64,000 nucleotides of DNA from the NCBI RefSeq assembly GCF_020742345.1, contig NZ_DYXC01000098.1:11853-75852 (forward strand), in the 5' to 3' direction. The notes below the pieces were generated by a model, which saw nothing but the letters and a program-made list of their open reading frames with translations, was not told the origin of the DNA and did not search any database. The stretch is from Enteractinococcus helveticum (lineage in GTDB: Bacteria; Actinomycetota; Actinomycetes; Actinomycetales; Micrococcaceae). This document shows positions 30,829-40,760 of the stretch, piece after piece. The position numbers and the translations under genes were made by a program. Numbering within the stretch: the stretch's first letter is position 1; the number at the start of each line of letters is the position of its first letter.

Positions 30829-33800
30829 GTGAGCCGCGAGAACCATGACGTCGAGCTAGACGATGTAGCGCTGTCTGCCGACCAGGTCGACGAAAACATC
30901 GATGTGGCGGCAGGCGAGTCTGACCATGAAATTGAACCGGACGATCTCAGCGACGATAGTGTATCAGCGGATGAAAGCACCTCTGATGAAGATCACGACG
31001 CCGTCGATCCGGTTGCGGTTGCCGAACAAGACTTTTCCCGCTGGCTGTCCGAGATCGCCACGGGCACCGAAACCGACACGATGCTGCGCTATGCGCCCAC
31101 AAGATCGAACTCGATTGACATCACTCATTCGCAACCCAGTGGGCTAACCCAGTTCTTATCTGCTCGACGCACCCGGTTAACCACGCTGCTACGGGATCAG
31201 CCCGGCATGCAGCATAGCATCGACACCGCAGAAGCCATTGACACGAAGGTTCAAGAACTGCTGGCTGATCGTGGCATTAATGTCGGCTACCTGGCAGCTG
31301 GGCTGGCAACCTGGCGGGTAACCGAAGACGGTATCAACCAACAACTGTCCGCACCGGTACTATTAGCCCCGATACGGTTAGCGGCTCGTCCTAACCATGA
31401 TGACTACGACGTCCAAATTGTTGGGGCAGCCCGACTCAACCCAGCACTGGTACGCTACTTCGCGGATCAATATGGCATCGCGTTGGACCCACAAAGCCAT
31501 GAGGAAGCCGCTTACACCACGGCCAAACTCGAACCACTGCCCGCCTTGGAACTCCTGCGCGCCCACACCACCAAAATCCGTGGACTCGTGGTGGAACACA
31601 GGCTGCTGATTTCCACGTTTGCTGATCTGTCCGACACCGCATCTCGCGAAGTCGTGGACCCTGATCATGAAGTCATCAGTCAACTCTATGAAGTCGGTGC
31701 CGGGACCGAAGACGCCGTCCAGCTGGATCAAGCCCCAGAGTTGGTGCACACCCCAACACCTTTGGATGAACGCGATCCGGCAGACGAAGTACTGGTGGTC
31801 GATCTAGATCAATCGCAGCAACAAGCTGTCGATCACATTCTGGCTGGCGAGTCGCTCGTCGTTTCAGCTCCACCGGGTACCGGTCAGACCCAAACCGCGG
31901 TGGCCGCGGCCGTTGGGCTAGCAGCGCAAGGCAAACGGACCCTGGTGATTGCGGAAAAAACCTCAACACTGACCGAATTTTCGAACCGGCTTGCTGGTTT
32001 ACAACTTGACCCCCTGGTCTTGGGAGTACAGGCTGATACCGGTTCTAAAGAAGTTACCGAACAACTGATTCGCTCGCTGCTGTCTGCAGAACGCGCCAAA
32101 GAGCCCGCGGTACGACGGATTCACCAAACTCTGCGTGACGTGCGCAGCCAGCTGGTCGAACATACGAATTCGCTACACGAAGTACGTGAGCGCTGGCAAT
32201 GCTCGCCAGTGCAAGCCATGAACGAACTGGTCACGTTGATGAATGCAGACCCGGCTCCGGCCACCTCGGTACGGCTGAAGCGTTCGGTACTGGATGCCAC
32301 CGTGGACCGGAAAGAAGTCGCAGAACAGCTGCGCTATGCTGCTGAACTTGGTGCCTTTGACCAGTCGTCTACCGAATCACCCTGGTATGGTGCACGCTTG
32401 CGCAACGTACATGAGGCGGAAGCGGCACTTGAACTGGCCCAGCAAGTTCACGACGATCTTGGAGACGTCGCCCCCAGGTTAGAAAGCGCAACCTCACACG
32501 CGCAATTGACCATGGGCAGCAGCATCGAAGAGTGGACCAAACAAGTCGAATTGCTGCGCGAAGTGCGCGACACCCTGGATAAATTCACCCCCGATATTTT
32601 CGATCGACCCGTCACCGATCTCATTGCGGCCACTGCAACCGGCGCCTGGCGAAAAGAACACAACATCGATATGTCAGCTATGACGCGCACCAGATTGCGC
32701 TGGCTGGCTCGCGAATACATCCGCCCGGGTGTTGATGTGCCCAACCTCCACGAAGCGCTCATCAAAGTCCAAGACCAACTCACCGGTTGGAACCAGTGGA
32801 CTACCTCAAAACGCAATCCGGTTATCCCGACCGGGGTTGAAGCCCTGGCCGAAGACACCCACCAGCTGTATGACAACCTCAACCGATTACAAGACATGCT
32901 CGCCCCGGCGACAACCGAAGCGCACCATCTGACCCGCATCGATGCCGGAGACCTCCACGATGTGCTCTCCCAGCTGGTAGACGATGCCCAAACGTTGCAT
33001 ACGCTGCCGGAACGTACCATCGTCATTGACCAGCTCACCGAACAAGGATTAGACGAGCTGCTTATCGATTTCCAGCAACGTGGTGTTACCGCAGACCAGG
33101 TCACCCTGGAGTTGGAAGTTGCCTGGTGGCAATCAGCGCTGGAAGCCATGATCTCGGCTGATGAACACCTTGCAGCAACCACTGGACGGCAGCTCTCCCG
33201 CCTGGAAGAAGAATTCCGCATCGCCGATACCGCGCACCTAGAATCCGGGCCCTCGCGCGTCCGGCACAAACTTGCTGTGTCCTGGGAGAAAGCAACCCGG
33301 GACTACCCAGACGCCGCAGATTCGCTGCGTCGCCTGCTGCGCACCGGTGCTGCAACGGTGGAAACCATACTGGGCATCAACCCTAAGCTGCTCCAACCCC
33401 TGGTGCCGATCTATACGACCTCGCCGTTGGCATTAGCCGATCTTGCCCCCGGGATCACTTTCGACACAGTACTCATCTTGGACTCCGAAACCATCGGTCT
33501 GGCCACCGGAATGGGCGCAATCTCACGCGCGGATCAAGTAGTTGCCTTTGGTGACGCCGTCTCTGGACGACCCGTAGGCTTTCACGTCTCCGTGGACCCC
33601 ACGGCACGCGCTGCACAACCCCGCCAAGCCGAATCCGTCCATGCCGCACTCAGCAGGGTGTTACCATCGGTGCCGCTGAAAGTCATGCATCGCGGGGTCA
33701 ACCAGTATTTGGCTCGAACCCTGGGCGATCAGCTCTACAACGGGGGACTAGACCGGGCTCCGACCCCGCAAGAAATCGCCACCAGCTCGCAAAGCGGCAT

Positions 33801-34743
33801 CACGGTGGAATATCTCACAACTCCAGGCAGCCCAGGGATGGGTGACGACGGCGTGGAATCCACCACCGCAGAAGTTACCCGCACCGTTGATGCAGTCTTT
33901 GAACACTTCAAACACAAACCCGAAGAATCCCTGGTTGTGATTGCCGCCAACCCGGCACACGCCCGCAGGATCGCCGAATCGATCCGCTACAACCTGCCGA
34001 ACCACCGGTGGGCTATGAAGTTCTTTAGCACCGAAACCTCCCCCAGTGGCCAGGGCTTCGTCGTAGCCCCGATGGAACGAGCTCACGGCCTGGTAGCAGA
34101 TCATGTGATCTTCACCCTGGGTTACGGACGAACCTCGACCGGCAAAGTGGTGCATCACTTTGGCCCCCTGTCTGAACTCCATGGCGTGGAATACTACGCG
34201 ACCGCATTTACCCGCGCCCGCCGTCAGATCACCGTATTTACGGCAATTCACCCACAAGAAATCAATACCAGAAATCTCATGTCGGGGGCCAAACACTTCT
34301 GGGACTTGCTCATCAACCTGCCCGCCACAGTTGGCCCGCCGGTCAAGGCACCCGAATCTGAACCCCTGGACCATCTCAGTCACGACTTCGTCCAACACCT
34401 GTCTGCACGCGGTGCCGCGTATCATTTCGACACCAAAGAGTTCACCGATCTATTGCTCTACACACCGCAACACCATCGGCCGGACTACTACTGTGAAAAA
34501 TACCTGCCGGTGGCAGTCAGCTATGACGGTGCGACTCGCTACCGCCACACACCAGTACGCACCAGGACTCGCACCGTGCCAGCCCAGTTAGCCAAATTGG
34601 GGTGGCACAATGATGCGCTGTGGGCAATCGACGTCTTTACGGATCCACTGGGGGTCGCCAAAGCCTTCGCCGAGAAACTCCAGCTACCGGAACAAGCCGG
34701 CTACCTCGACTATGACGATCACGACCGGCATAACTATGGCTAA
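30829..34743 (+). CDS. Large SF1 helicase-like protein with degenerate ATPase and nuclease motifs
   Basis: About 1300 aa. An acidic N-terminal tail (residues 1-60) precedes a domain ending in 'QSQQQAVDHILAGESLVV'. The P-loop is 'APPGTGQTQT', where the Walker A Lys is Gln (codon 31885-31887). The Walker B-like site reads 'VLILDSET' instead of a D-E pair, followed by 'QVVAFGDAV'. Late motifs 'ERAHGLVADHVIFTLGYG' and 'ATAFTRARRQITVF' match SF1 motifs V and VI. The C-terminal ~100 residues resemble the Vsr-like nuclease found at the end of such helicases, but the usual 'ECDG' strand is 'SYDG'. The start is GTG 30829 (SD AGGAAGG, 6-bp spacing) or ATG 30823. Confidence 0.75.
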   Translation: MSRENHDVELDDVALSADQVDENIDVAAGESDHEIEPDDLSDDSVSADESTSDEDHDAVDPVAVAEQDFSRWLSEIATGTETDTMLRYAPTRSNSIDITHSQPSGLTQFLSARRTRLTTLLRDQPGMQHSIDTAEAIDTKVQELLADRGINVGYLAAGLATWRVTEDGINQQLSAPVLLAPIRLAARPNHDDYDVQIVGAARLNPALVRYFADQYGIALDPQSHEEAAYTTAKLEPLPALELLRAHTTKIRGLVVEHRLLISTFADLSDTASREVVDPDHEVISQLYEVGAGTEDAVQLDQAPELVHTPTPLDERDPADEVLVVDLDQSQQQAVDHILAGESLVVSAPPGTGQTQTAVAAAVGLAAQGKRTLVIAEKTSTLTEFSNRLAGLQLDPLVLGVQADTGSKEVTEQLIRSLLSAERAKEPAVRRIHQTLRDVRSQLVEHTNSLHEVRERWQCSPVQAMNELVTLMNADPAPATSVRLKRSVLDATVDRKEVAEQLRYAAELGAFDQSSTESPWYGARLRNVHEAEAALELAQQVHDDLGDVAPRLESATSHAQLTMGSSIEEWTKQVELLREVRDTLDKFTPDIFDRPVTDLIAATATGAWRKEHNIDMSAMTRTRLRWLAREYIRPGVDVPNLHEALIKVQDQLTGWNQWTTSKRNPVIPTGVEALAEDTHQLYDNLNRLQDMLAPATTEAHHLTRIDAGDLHDVLSQLVDDAQTLHTLPERTIVIDQLTEQGLDELLIDFQQRGVTADQVTLELEVAWWQSALEAMISADEHLAATTGRQLSRLEEEFRIADTAHLESGPSRVRHKLAVSWEKATRDYPDAADSLRRLLRTGAATVETILGINPKLLQPLVPIYTTSPLALADLAPGITFDTVLILDSETIGLATGMGAISRADQVVAFGDAVSGRPVGFHVSVDPTARAAQPRQAESVHAALSRVLPSVPLKVMHRGVNQYLARTLGDQLYNGGLDRAPTPQEIATSSQSGITVEYLTTPGSPGMGDDGVESTTAEVTRTVDAVFEHFKHKPEESLVVIAANPAHARRIAESIRYNLPNHRWAMKFFSTETSPSGQGFVVAPMERAHGLVADHVIFTLGYGRTSTGKVVHHFGPLSELHGVEYYATAFTRARRQITVFTAIHPQEINTRNLMSGAKHFWDLLINLPATVGPPVKAPESEPLDHLSHDFVQHLSARGAAYHFDTKEFTDLLLYTPQHHRPDYYCEKYLPVAVSYDGATRYRHTPVRTRTRTVPAQLAKLGWHNDALWAIDVFTDPLGVAKAFAEKLQLPEQAGYLDYDDHDRHNYG

Positions 34744-34960
34744 AACTCCTGAAGCTCACGACGACGCGGCCGCACACCAGAAGCAGCCGCGCAACAAGCG
34801 CAGACCACGTCGTGCCACCGCTGCAGGCACCGGTCCGACCTCAGCAGACGGCACGGAACCGCGCCTAGACGACGTCCTGCCCAGGGCAAAGCAGCTCAAA
34901 AAGACTCCGCTGTCAGCACGTGACCGCTGGATGCTGGGCGAAAAACCCCCGCACTATTAA
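34736..34960 (+). CDS. Small conserved basic protein
   Basis: 74 aa, overlapping the helicase-like gene by 8 bp. It is rich in Lys/Arg/His in the middle ('QKQPRNKRRPRRATAAG') and ends 'SARDRWMLGEKPPHY'. That ending resembles small actinobacterial proteins closing in '(E/D)RDRWM...PPHW'. The function is unknown, though the overlap suggests co-translation with the upstream gene. Its stop codon overlaps that of the convergent 5-FCL gene. Confidence 0.7.
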   Translation: MAKTPEAHDDAAAHQKQPRNKRRPRRATAAGTGPTSADGTEPRLDDVLPRAKQLKKTPLSARDRWMLGEKPPHY

Positions 34961-35574
34961 ACCCAGTGGAACCCTCTGGCAGCCGTCACCACGGCCTGCA
35001 CCGCTAGATCATGTGCTTCAACCGGAAAAACGTTGTCTTCTGCGTCAAATACCTCGTGATCAAAAAGCGGCGTCACCAGCCACGGCATGCGATCAGTCAG
35101 CTGGGGGAGTTGCGCTAAGAACCGATCATAATAACCTCCACCTTTGCCCAGACGATACCCGGCGGTATCTGCGACCAGGGCAGGCACCAAGACGACATCG
35201 GCATCCGCAACCTGTTCTGGTCCGAAACGCTCACCAACCGGCTCCTGAATTGGCCCAAAATCGGAGGTGACCATCTCCACATCCGGGCTCCAACGAACCC
35301 ACGACATCGAACGATCACCGTGAGAAATAGGGACCCACACCTCCACCCCATCATCGTAGAGGGCATGCATGACCGGATCCGTATCGGGCTCGGTACCAAA
35401 CTTGATCGTCATCGTCACCTTGCCAGAAGGACGCTGTGCAGGCTCTAAACCGCGATACCAGCCCAGCAAATGCTCGTTGAGCACCGCCGATTGACGCTGA
35501 CGTTCCTGAGCGCCTAATTGGGTGCGCTGGGCAAAAAATTGCTTACGAAGTGCATCTTTTGAATCCTGAGTCAT
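34957..35574 (-). CDS. 5-formyltetrahydrofolate cyclo-ligase
   Basis: ATP-dependent conversion of 5-formyl-THF to 5,10-methenyl-THF (MTHFS/5-FCL). 'GYRLGKGGGYYDRFLAQL' is the diagnostic substrate loop, and the N-terminal 'KDALRKQFFAQR' supplies the conserved basic residues. The start at 35574 (MTQDSKD) gives 205 aa, the usual size; a start at 35604 adds ten atypical residues. The gene ends tail-to-tail with the small protein gene, the two stops overlapping. Confidence 0.93.
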   Translation of the reverse strand: MTQDSKDALRKQFFAQRTQLGAQERQRQSAVLNEHLLGWYRGLEPAQRPSGKVTMTIKFGTEPDTDPVMHALYDDGVEVWVPISHGDRSMSWVRWSPDVEMVTSDFGPIQEPVGERFGPEQVADADVVLVPALVADTAGYRLGKGGGYYDRFLAQLPQLTDRMPWLVTPLFDHEVFDAEDNVFPVEAHDLAVQAVVTAARGFHWV

Positions 35575-35648
35575 GATCTCATTCTGACACCCGTATCCAG
35601 CCAAGCAAACACACCGTCGACGACGCAGACCTCCTAGAATGGTGCATC

Positions 35649-36269
35649 ATGAGTCGTTTTTCTGCGCTACCTATCAGCTGGCCGGTCATTCTGGAACATG
35701 AAGATCTCATCCTGGCCCCACTGCGCTACACCCATCGCAAACAGTGGTTTGAGGTTCGCAGACGCAACCACGATTGGTTACAACCCTGGGAGGCCACTGA
35801 CCCCACTGGCAACCACCAGGCCATGTCCTATCCGGCAATGGTGCGCGCCCACAACCGAGATGGTGCAGCCGGCGTTTCCTATCCCTGGGCGATATTTAAG
35901 AACTCAAGATCAGATAAGAAAGACCAACTCGTCGGCCAAATGATTGCAGCACCCGTGTTGTGGGGGTCCATGCGTACCACGACGTTAGGGTACTGGGTCG
36001 ATCAGACCTATGCAGGACAGAATATTGTGCCACGGTCGGTTGCCTTAGCCACTGACTACCTATTAACACGAGTGGGCCTACACCGCATTGAAATTAATAT
36101 TGTGCCGGACAACGCCGCTTCCCTACGGGTGGTAGAGAAACTCGGACTCCGGTCAGAAGGAATCCGAAAAGACTATATCCACATCAATGGAACCTGGCGT
36201 GATCACGAATCATTTGCTATAACGCGAGACGAATTACCACCCGGAGGGCTCTTATCCCGGCTGACATAA
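35649..36269 (+). CDS. RimJ/RimL-type GNAT N-acetyltransferase
   Basis: GNAT fold of the RimJ class, which acetylates ribosomal-protein or small-molecule amines. 'LGYWVDQTYAGQNIVPRSVA' holds the acetyl-CoA loop, and 'LHRIEINIVPDNAASLRVVE' with 'KLGLRSEGI' is the family signature. 206 aa. It lies between the 5-FCL gene and a SepX/GlpR-like membrane protein gene, a neighbourhood conserved in actinobacteria. Confidence 0.9.
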   Translation: MSRFSALPISWPVILEHEDLILAPLRYTHRKQWFEVRRRNHDWLQPWEATDPTGNHQAMSYPAMVRAHNRDGAAGVSYPWAIFKNSRSDKKDQLVGQMIAAPVLWGSMRTTTLGYWVDQTYAGQNIVPRSVALATDYLLTRVGLHRIEINIVPDNAASLRVVEKLGLRSEGIRKDYIHINGTWRDHESFAITRDELPPGGLLSRLT

Positions 36270-36347
36270 CCATTTCTCTGGGCCAACCTGGCAACACACG
36301 ACCATGAAATCGACCACTTTCAGATCCCGCAGTATATCGTAATAGGC

Positions 36348-37181
36348 GTGGATACTCGCATCCGAGAGCTTGAAGAGTCGCTGGCCGCTACGCTCGGATT
36401 TCTTCCTGAAATCGATATCGCCAGCTCGATAGTGGTGCTGGTTGTAGTCGTAGCCGGCGTGACTTTGCTTGCGCGACGCCCGGATGTGGTTCTGCGCACC
36501 CGTCAACGACGTGAATCCCGCCAACGAAGGAAAGCAATGCATTCTTCCCCCACTTCTACGCACTCCGGCGGCACTGGATTCTCAATTCGCTGGGGCCGAT
36601 TAAGCATTTTTGCACTCGGAGCCCTCTCACTGACCACCATGCTGATTGCCGGCATCGCCGGAATCTTTGGTGCAGGAACCTGGCTACTGGCCGGGATCTG
36701 TCTGCTCATTACCGCAGGATGCTACGGTATCCTGCGCGGTCTGGTCATCTTGGACTCCAAAAAGCGCGCCCGAGAACGCGAACAACTCACCATTTCTGAA
36801 GGCCTTGAGACCTCCATTGCTACCTACACCACCCACCAACAGCGACGAGCCTCGCTGGCGCACCGCAATGATGAAGTCTTTGACTTTGCTGATGAACCAG
36901 AACGTCAGCAACAGGCTATCGAAGAAGATACCGAAGAACCCGTAGCGGATGCCCCGGCGCCGATCCCCGCCCGGATCCCGCTGCCACGCCCCATGTACTT
37001 GGATGCTCCTGAGGTGACTCGTGAAGCACCGCAGCCACTGGAAACACCGCAGAAGCCCACTCCATCGCGCGATGTGCAGCTTTCGGAAGGCGTCTCAAGC
37101 GAATACCAAGAAAAGATCGCCGAAAAAGCCAATACCCGTTTAGATCTTGATAAAGTTCTCAACCGTCGTCGGGCGATCTAA
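36348..37181 (+). CDS. Membrane protein with SepX/GlpR-like layout
   Basis: 277 aa. A first helix (about residues 25-43, 'ASSIVVLVVVVAGVTLLARR') is followed by an Arg-rich loop ('RTRQRRESRQRRKAM'), two closely spaced helices (about 84-130), then a long charged cytoplasmic tail with Pro-rich and acidic stretches. Layout and position after a 5-FCL/RimJ pair resemble the actinobacterial divisome proteins SepX (Streptomyces) and GlpR (Corynebacterium). No sequence motif proves it, and the usual gephyrin-like neighbour is absent. GTG start. Confidence 0.55.
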   Translation: MDTRIRELEESLAATLGFLPEIDIASSIVVLVVVVAGVTLLARRPDVVLRTRQRRESRQRRKAMHSSPTSTHSGGTGFSIRWGRLSIFALGALSLTTMLIAGIAGIFGAGTWLLAGICLLITAGCYGILRGLVILDSKKRAREREQLTISEGLETSIATYTTHQQRRASLAHRNDEVFDFADEPERQQQAIEEDTEEPVADAPAPIPARIPLPRPMYLDAPEVTREAPQPLETPQKPTPSRDVQLSEGVSSEYQEKIAEKANTRLDLDKVLNRRRAI

Positions 37182-37195
37182 GGGGCTAGCGCACA

Positions 37196-38389
37196 ATGTT
37201 CACCGGTGGGTTTGGGCCATTTCGTGCTACCCAACTCACTGAGTTGCTCAGTGACGTCCTGAACCGCTCTGGCCGTCAATTGCACCATGCCGTACTGCAT
37301 GACGTCCAATACCGCAGGGGTCACTACTATGCCATTATGGAAGCCAACGTTCGGCTGCCCGGGGGAGAGCCGAGCCAAGCTTTCTACGGTATAACAACCG
37401 CACAAGTACCCTTTGACGCCGTCGGCTATTTCGCCACCATTGCGGACATCGACATTTTCGTCTGGCAGCACCCCGCCGATCCGTTGCTGCCGGGTTTACG
37501 ATTAGCAGCCACCCCGGCACAGGTCCGTGAGCACTTTGTTCCCGATCGAGAATTAACTGCGTTGAGCGCGGTGATTTACCGGCCACTGAACCGCGCGGTG
37601 TTTCAAGCTCGGCTGGCACCTACGACTGCCGGTGGACTCAGCGATACGCTCTTTCTGAAAGTCCTGCGCTCCGGGACCGCCCAACCGGTCTATGCAATGC
37701 ATCAGCTGCTGGCTGCAGCACACGTGCCAGTGGTGACTCCGGTTGCGGAACCGATCTCGGATGTCCTGGCGCTGCCAGGCGGCAGGGGCATGCCGCTGGG
37801 CGAATATACCCGGGCCGAAGGGGCACATAACCGTTTCGACTCCCTGGAGCTGATCGATATGTTAGATCGGTTCCCCGCTGAGATCATGCAACGACCCCAA
37901 CACGCCTCCTGGGCGGATCGTCACCAGGAATTCATAAGCTCCGCACGGCGCACGATGCCACAAGAAAGCGAACGGATCACCCGGTTGGGTGCCAGACTCC
38001 AACGCGCGCACGAACATATCCGGCTTGGACCGATTGTGCCCACCCATGGTGATCTATATGAGGCGCACATTTTGGTGGATCCCATCACCGGTAAAATACA
38101 GCAACTCCTGGACGTGGACGGGGCTGGTCCAGGCTACCGGGTGGATGATTATGCGTGCTTGATCGGACACCTAGCAGTCTTGGGATACAACGATCCGCAA
38201 CCCTGGGGCTGGCAAACCGCTATGGTCACCTTCCAACGCCTGGCTGAGCATACAGATCCTAGAACCCTGGCGGTGCGAGCCACCACGGTTGTCATCAGTC
38301 TTATCCCGGCATATCAACCCGATGCCGAAACTCAGTCCAGAGGTAGAGCCTATCTGACAATTGCTGAAGCCCTCATGCAGCTGGCCTAG
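37196..38389 (+). CDS. APH/maltokinase-fold phosphotransferase
   Basis: 397 aa. The C-terminal half has the kinase catalytic loop 'PTHGDLYEAHILVD' (HGD with trailing His) and the metal-binding 'LLDVDGAGPGYRVDDYACLI', as in aminoglycoside-phosphotransferase-fold kinases. The N-terminal ~150 residues form a cap domain seen in maltokinase-like proteins. The substrate is unknown; no trehalose or glycogen genes are nearby. It begins 14 bp after the SepX-like gene, and its 3' end overlaps the convergent repeat-protein gene by 4 bp. Confidence 0.75.
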   Translation: MFTGGFGPFRATQLTELLSDVLNRSGRQLHHAVLHDVQYRRGHYYAIMEANVRLPGGEPSQAFYGITTAQVPFDAVGYFATIADIDIFVWQHPADPLLPGLRLAATPAQVREHFVPDRELTALSAVIYRPLNRAVFQARLAPTTAGGLSDTLFLKVLRSGTAQPVYAMHQLLAAAHVPVVTPVAEPISDVLALPGGRGMPLGEYTRAEGAHNRFDSLELIDMLDRFPAEIMQRPQHASWADRHQEFISSARRTMPQESERITRLGARLQRAHEHIRLGPIVPTHGDLYEAHILVDPITGKIQQLLDVDGAGPGYRVDDYACLIGHLAVLGYNDPQPWGWQTAMVTFQRLAEHTDPRTLAVRATTVVISLIPAYQPDAETQSRGRAYLTIAEALMQLA

Positions 38390-40236
38390 TCTTCGAAAAA
38401 TGCCTCTGCGATGAATTCATATTCCGGTTCCAGCGGCGCATCGATGCGAATCCGTTCGGCTTGCCGGCTTACTCGCTGGGCTTCAGTCTCATCGCCTTGA
38501 CCCCGCAGTGCGGCAGCAAGCCCCAGCAGAGCCGCCTTGCGCAGTTGCGACTTGATACCTTCGGCATCAGCGATCGTAGAAAACAAGGTGATAGCCTCAA
38601 CCCATTTATGCTTTTCGACCAGGAATTTCCCGGCCAATAACTCACAGCAGTGGCCCATAGCCAGCTCGGCTTCATCCTCAAACATGTCGGCGGCAGTCAG
38701 CGCGGTGGCCACAGCTTTATTCGTTTTGCCAAACATCGCATAGGCCCGGGCCTTTAACCGGGTCAGATCTGCGGCCACATACCGCACCTCGTCGTTACTG
38801 GCCAGCGTGATCGCCTGATCATAGAGTTGTAGACCCTCGGGCTTGGTCTGTTCGCACAATAATTTGGCAAGTTCGCGCAACCCTTGGGTTTCGACAACCG
38901 GATCCTCGGAGGCCTTGCCCATCTCAACGGCCTGACGCAGCAGCTCCTCGGCCTGGGGGTAGACCTCGTTATCCCCGGTTTCGGCCAGCTTCATTCCGGC
39001 GGCCAGACTGGTCCGGGCGGCCTCGTGAACACGATCGACCTTGAGAAACGCATCAATGGAATCCCGCCAGTGTTTCACCGCTTCCTGATACCGCTGCTGA
39101 CGGGACACCGAATTGCCCAAATCAATCAGGGCATGCGCTAGAACATGGTGGTTGCCGTTGAGCCGTTCACGAGTCACCAATCCGGACAACACCTCTTCGG
39201 CCTCTGTGACCTCGCCGGCCTCCAGCAGTTGATGTCCCAGGGCAGCCACCAGGCCGGAGGCTTCTTCGACCTCACCTTGTTCTGCTTGATCCACTGCAAC
39301 CCGCCATGCCAGCACAGACAGCTGATGCTTCTCGGCGCGGCGGGCAACCGATGCCACCAGTGACGCCGCCGAAGCAGCACCAGGGCGAATTTGCAGGCGC
39401 GCATAGAGTTCCAGGGCGCGCATGCCAAAAGTGGCGGCTTGTTTCATATCATTGCGGTGATGAGCGATAACCGCCTGCATCATCCACATCGCGGCACGCA
39501 CAGCCCGGTTGCAACCGGAATCTAAAATTGTCTGTGACAGTTCATCGGCGTCATCCACTTCTTCATTCATCAATTTCAGGTGGGCCAAAAACATTTCAGT
39601 ATTCGCCAACGAACCAGCCGAGAGACGGTAACCGGCTTCAGCACGACGACGTTGCAATGCCACGGCTTCTTCGATCGAGACCAGCGCCTCATGGGCTCGC
39701 ATCTGGCTCATCTGATGCACAGCGAGCCCAATGAGAACATCGGTCAGTACCGTATCGATGGAGTCTAAAGAACGCTCTTGCTCGGCAACGCCTTGTAACA
39801 CAGTGGCCGCGAAACCATCAGCTTCGGCAAATAAAATCGAACCGAGCTGATCTTCCATCTCGGCCTGATGGGTCTGACCGAGCGAACGCAACAACTTGGT
39901 GCGCTGTTGGATGGCCTGATGCATGCCGGTTTCGTCTTCAAGTTTATGATGCACAGACGACAGCAGCCGATATAGACCGAGTTTGATATCAGGATTAGTT
40001 CCGGCACTGGCTAGACCGTGCGTGGCGCAAGCCAAGGCGCGGTCTAAGTCATCGGCGTATGCGGCTTCGTGTGCCAAATCTAACCAGCCACGAGCAGTGT
40101 GTGCGGATTCTTGGTTTAAATCCGCTACCGTCGATCGATTGCCCAGTAGTGCTCGAAGTTTCGGTTCGACAACTGAGGGGAGATGAGATTGGCTGTCTGG
40201 TCCATCAAATTCAGCCGACGACGACGAGAATTCCAT
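38386..40236 (-). CDS. Tetratricopeptide-like repeat protein
   Basis: 616 aa, soluble and almost wholly helical, built from 34-37-residue TPR-like units: 'GWLDLAHEAAYADDLDRALA', 'ALIDLGNSVSRQQRYQEAVK', 'LGLAAALRGQGDETEAQRV'. No signal peptide or catalytic domain. Probably a protein-interaction scaffold; partner unknown. It is monocistronic and divergent from the NUDIX gene. Confidence 0.75.
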   Translation of the reverse strand: MEFSSSSAEFDGPDSQSHLPSVVEPKLRALLGNRSTVADLNQESAHTARGWLDLAHEAAYADDLDRALACATHGLASAGTNPDIKLGLYRLLSSVHHKLEDETGMHQAIQQRTKLLRSLGQTHQAEMEDQLGSILFAEADGFAATVLQGVAEQERSLDSIDTVLTDVLIGLAVHQMSQMRAHEALVSIEEAVALQRRRAEAGYRLSAGSLANTEMFLAHLKLMNEEVDDADELSQTILDSGCNRAVRAAMWMMQAVIAHHRNDMKQAATFGMRALELYARLQIRPGAASAASLVASVARRAEKHQLSVLAWRVAVDQAEQGEVEEASGLVAALGHQLLEAGEVTEAEEVLSGLVTRERLNGNHHVLAHALIDLGNSVSRQQRYQEAVKHWRDSIDAFLKVDRVHEAARTSLAAGMKLAETGDNEVYPQAEELLRQAVEMGKASEDPVVETQGLRELAKLLCEQTKPEGLQLYDQAITLASNDEVRYVAADLTRLKARAYAMFGKTNKAVATALTAADMFEDEAELAMGHCCELLAGKFLVEKHKWVEAITLFSTIADAEGIKSQLRKAALLGLAAALRGQGDETEAQRVSRQAERIRIDAPLEPEYEFIAEAFFED

Positions 40237-40291
40237 GACTCATAGTCTAGTGATCACTTTGAGGAGGTTGCGACCACTAGACTGAGAAAAT

Positions 40292-40756
40292 ATGGATTTT
40301 CAGTGGCGACCCGCGTCTTATGCGCTAATTACGAAACAGGATGACGTTTTGCTGAGCTTATGGGAAAGCTCAGTTGGTTCTTTCTGGACTTTGCCCGGCG
40401 GCGGTATCGAATTTAACGAACAACCCGAGACCGCATGCGTTCGTGAAGTATGGGAGGAAACCGGCTACAACGTTGCTCTCACAAGGTTTTTGTCAGTATC
40501 TACACACGTTATTCCCAGGGAGAAACGGGTACCTGGACAACATCTTCCGCTGCAAATTTTACGGCTGTTATACAGTGCTCAGATCGTGTCTGGAACACTG
40601 CGTCCAGAGGTCGGCGGGTCCTCTACAGACGCCGCCTGGATCCCAATCAGCCAGCTGCATAATCGACAAGAAACCAAGGGACATCGGGTCTCGGAATGGG
40701 TTGAAGAAGCCTTGAAGATTTCGGAGCAACTTCGTCGCACACCACAGGAGTCATAA
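40292..40756 (+). CDS. NUDIX hydrolase
   Basis: Nucleoside-diphosphate-linked pyrophosphohydrolase, 154 aa. A complete Nudix box, 'GGIEFNEQPETACVREVWEE' followed by TGY, matches G-x5-E-x7-R-E-U-x-E-E-x-G-U. The substrate is not predictable. It is 4 bp from the following lipoprotein gene, suggesting co-transcription. Confidence 0.9.
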   Translation: MDFQWRPASYALITKQDDVLLSLWESSVGSFWTLPGGGIEFNEQPETACVREVWEETGYNVALTRFLSVSTHVIPREKRVPGQHLPLQILRLLYSAQIVSGTLRPEVGGSSTDAAWIPISQLHNRQETKGHRVSEWVEEALKISEQLRRTPQES

Positions 40757-40760
40757 CCAC

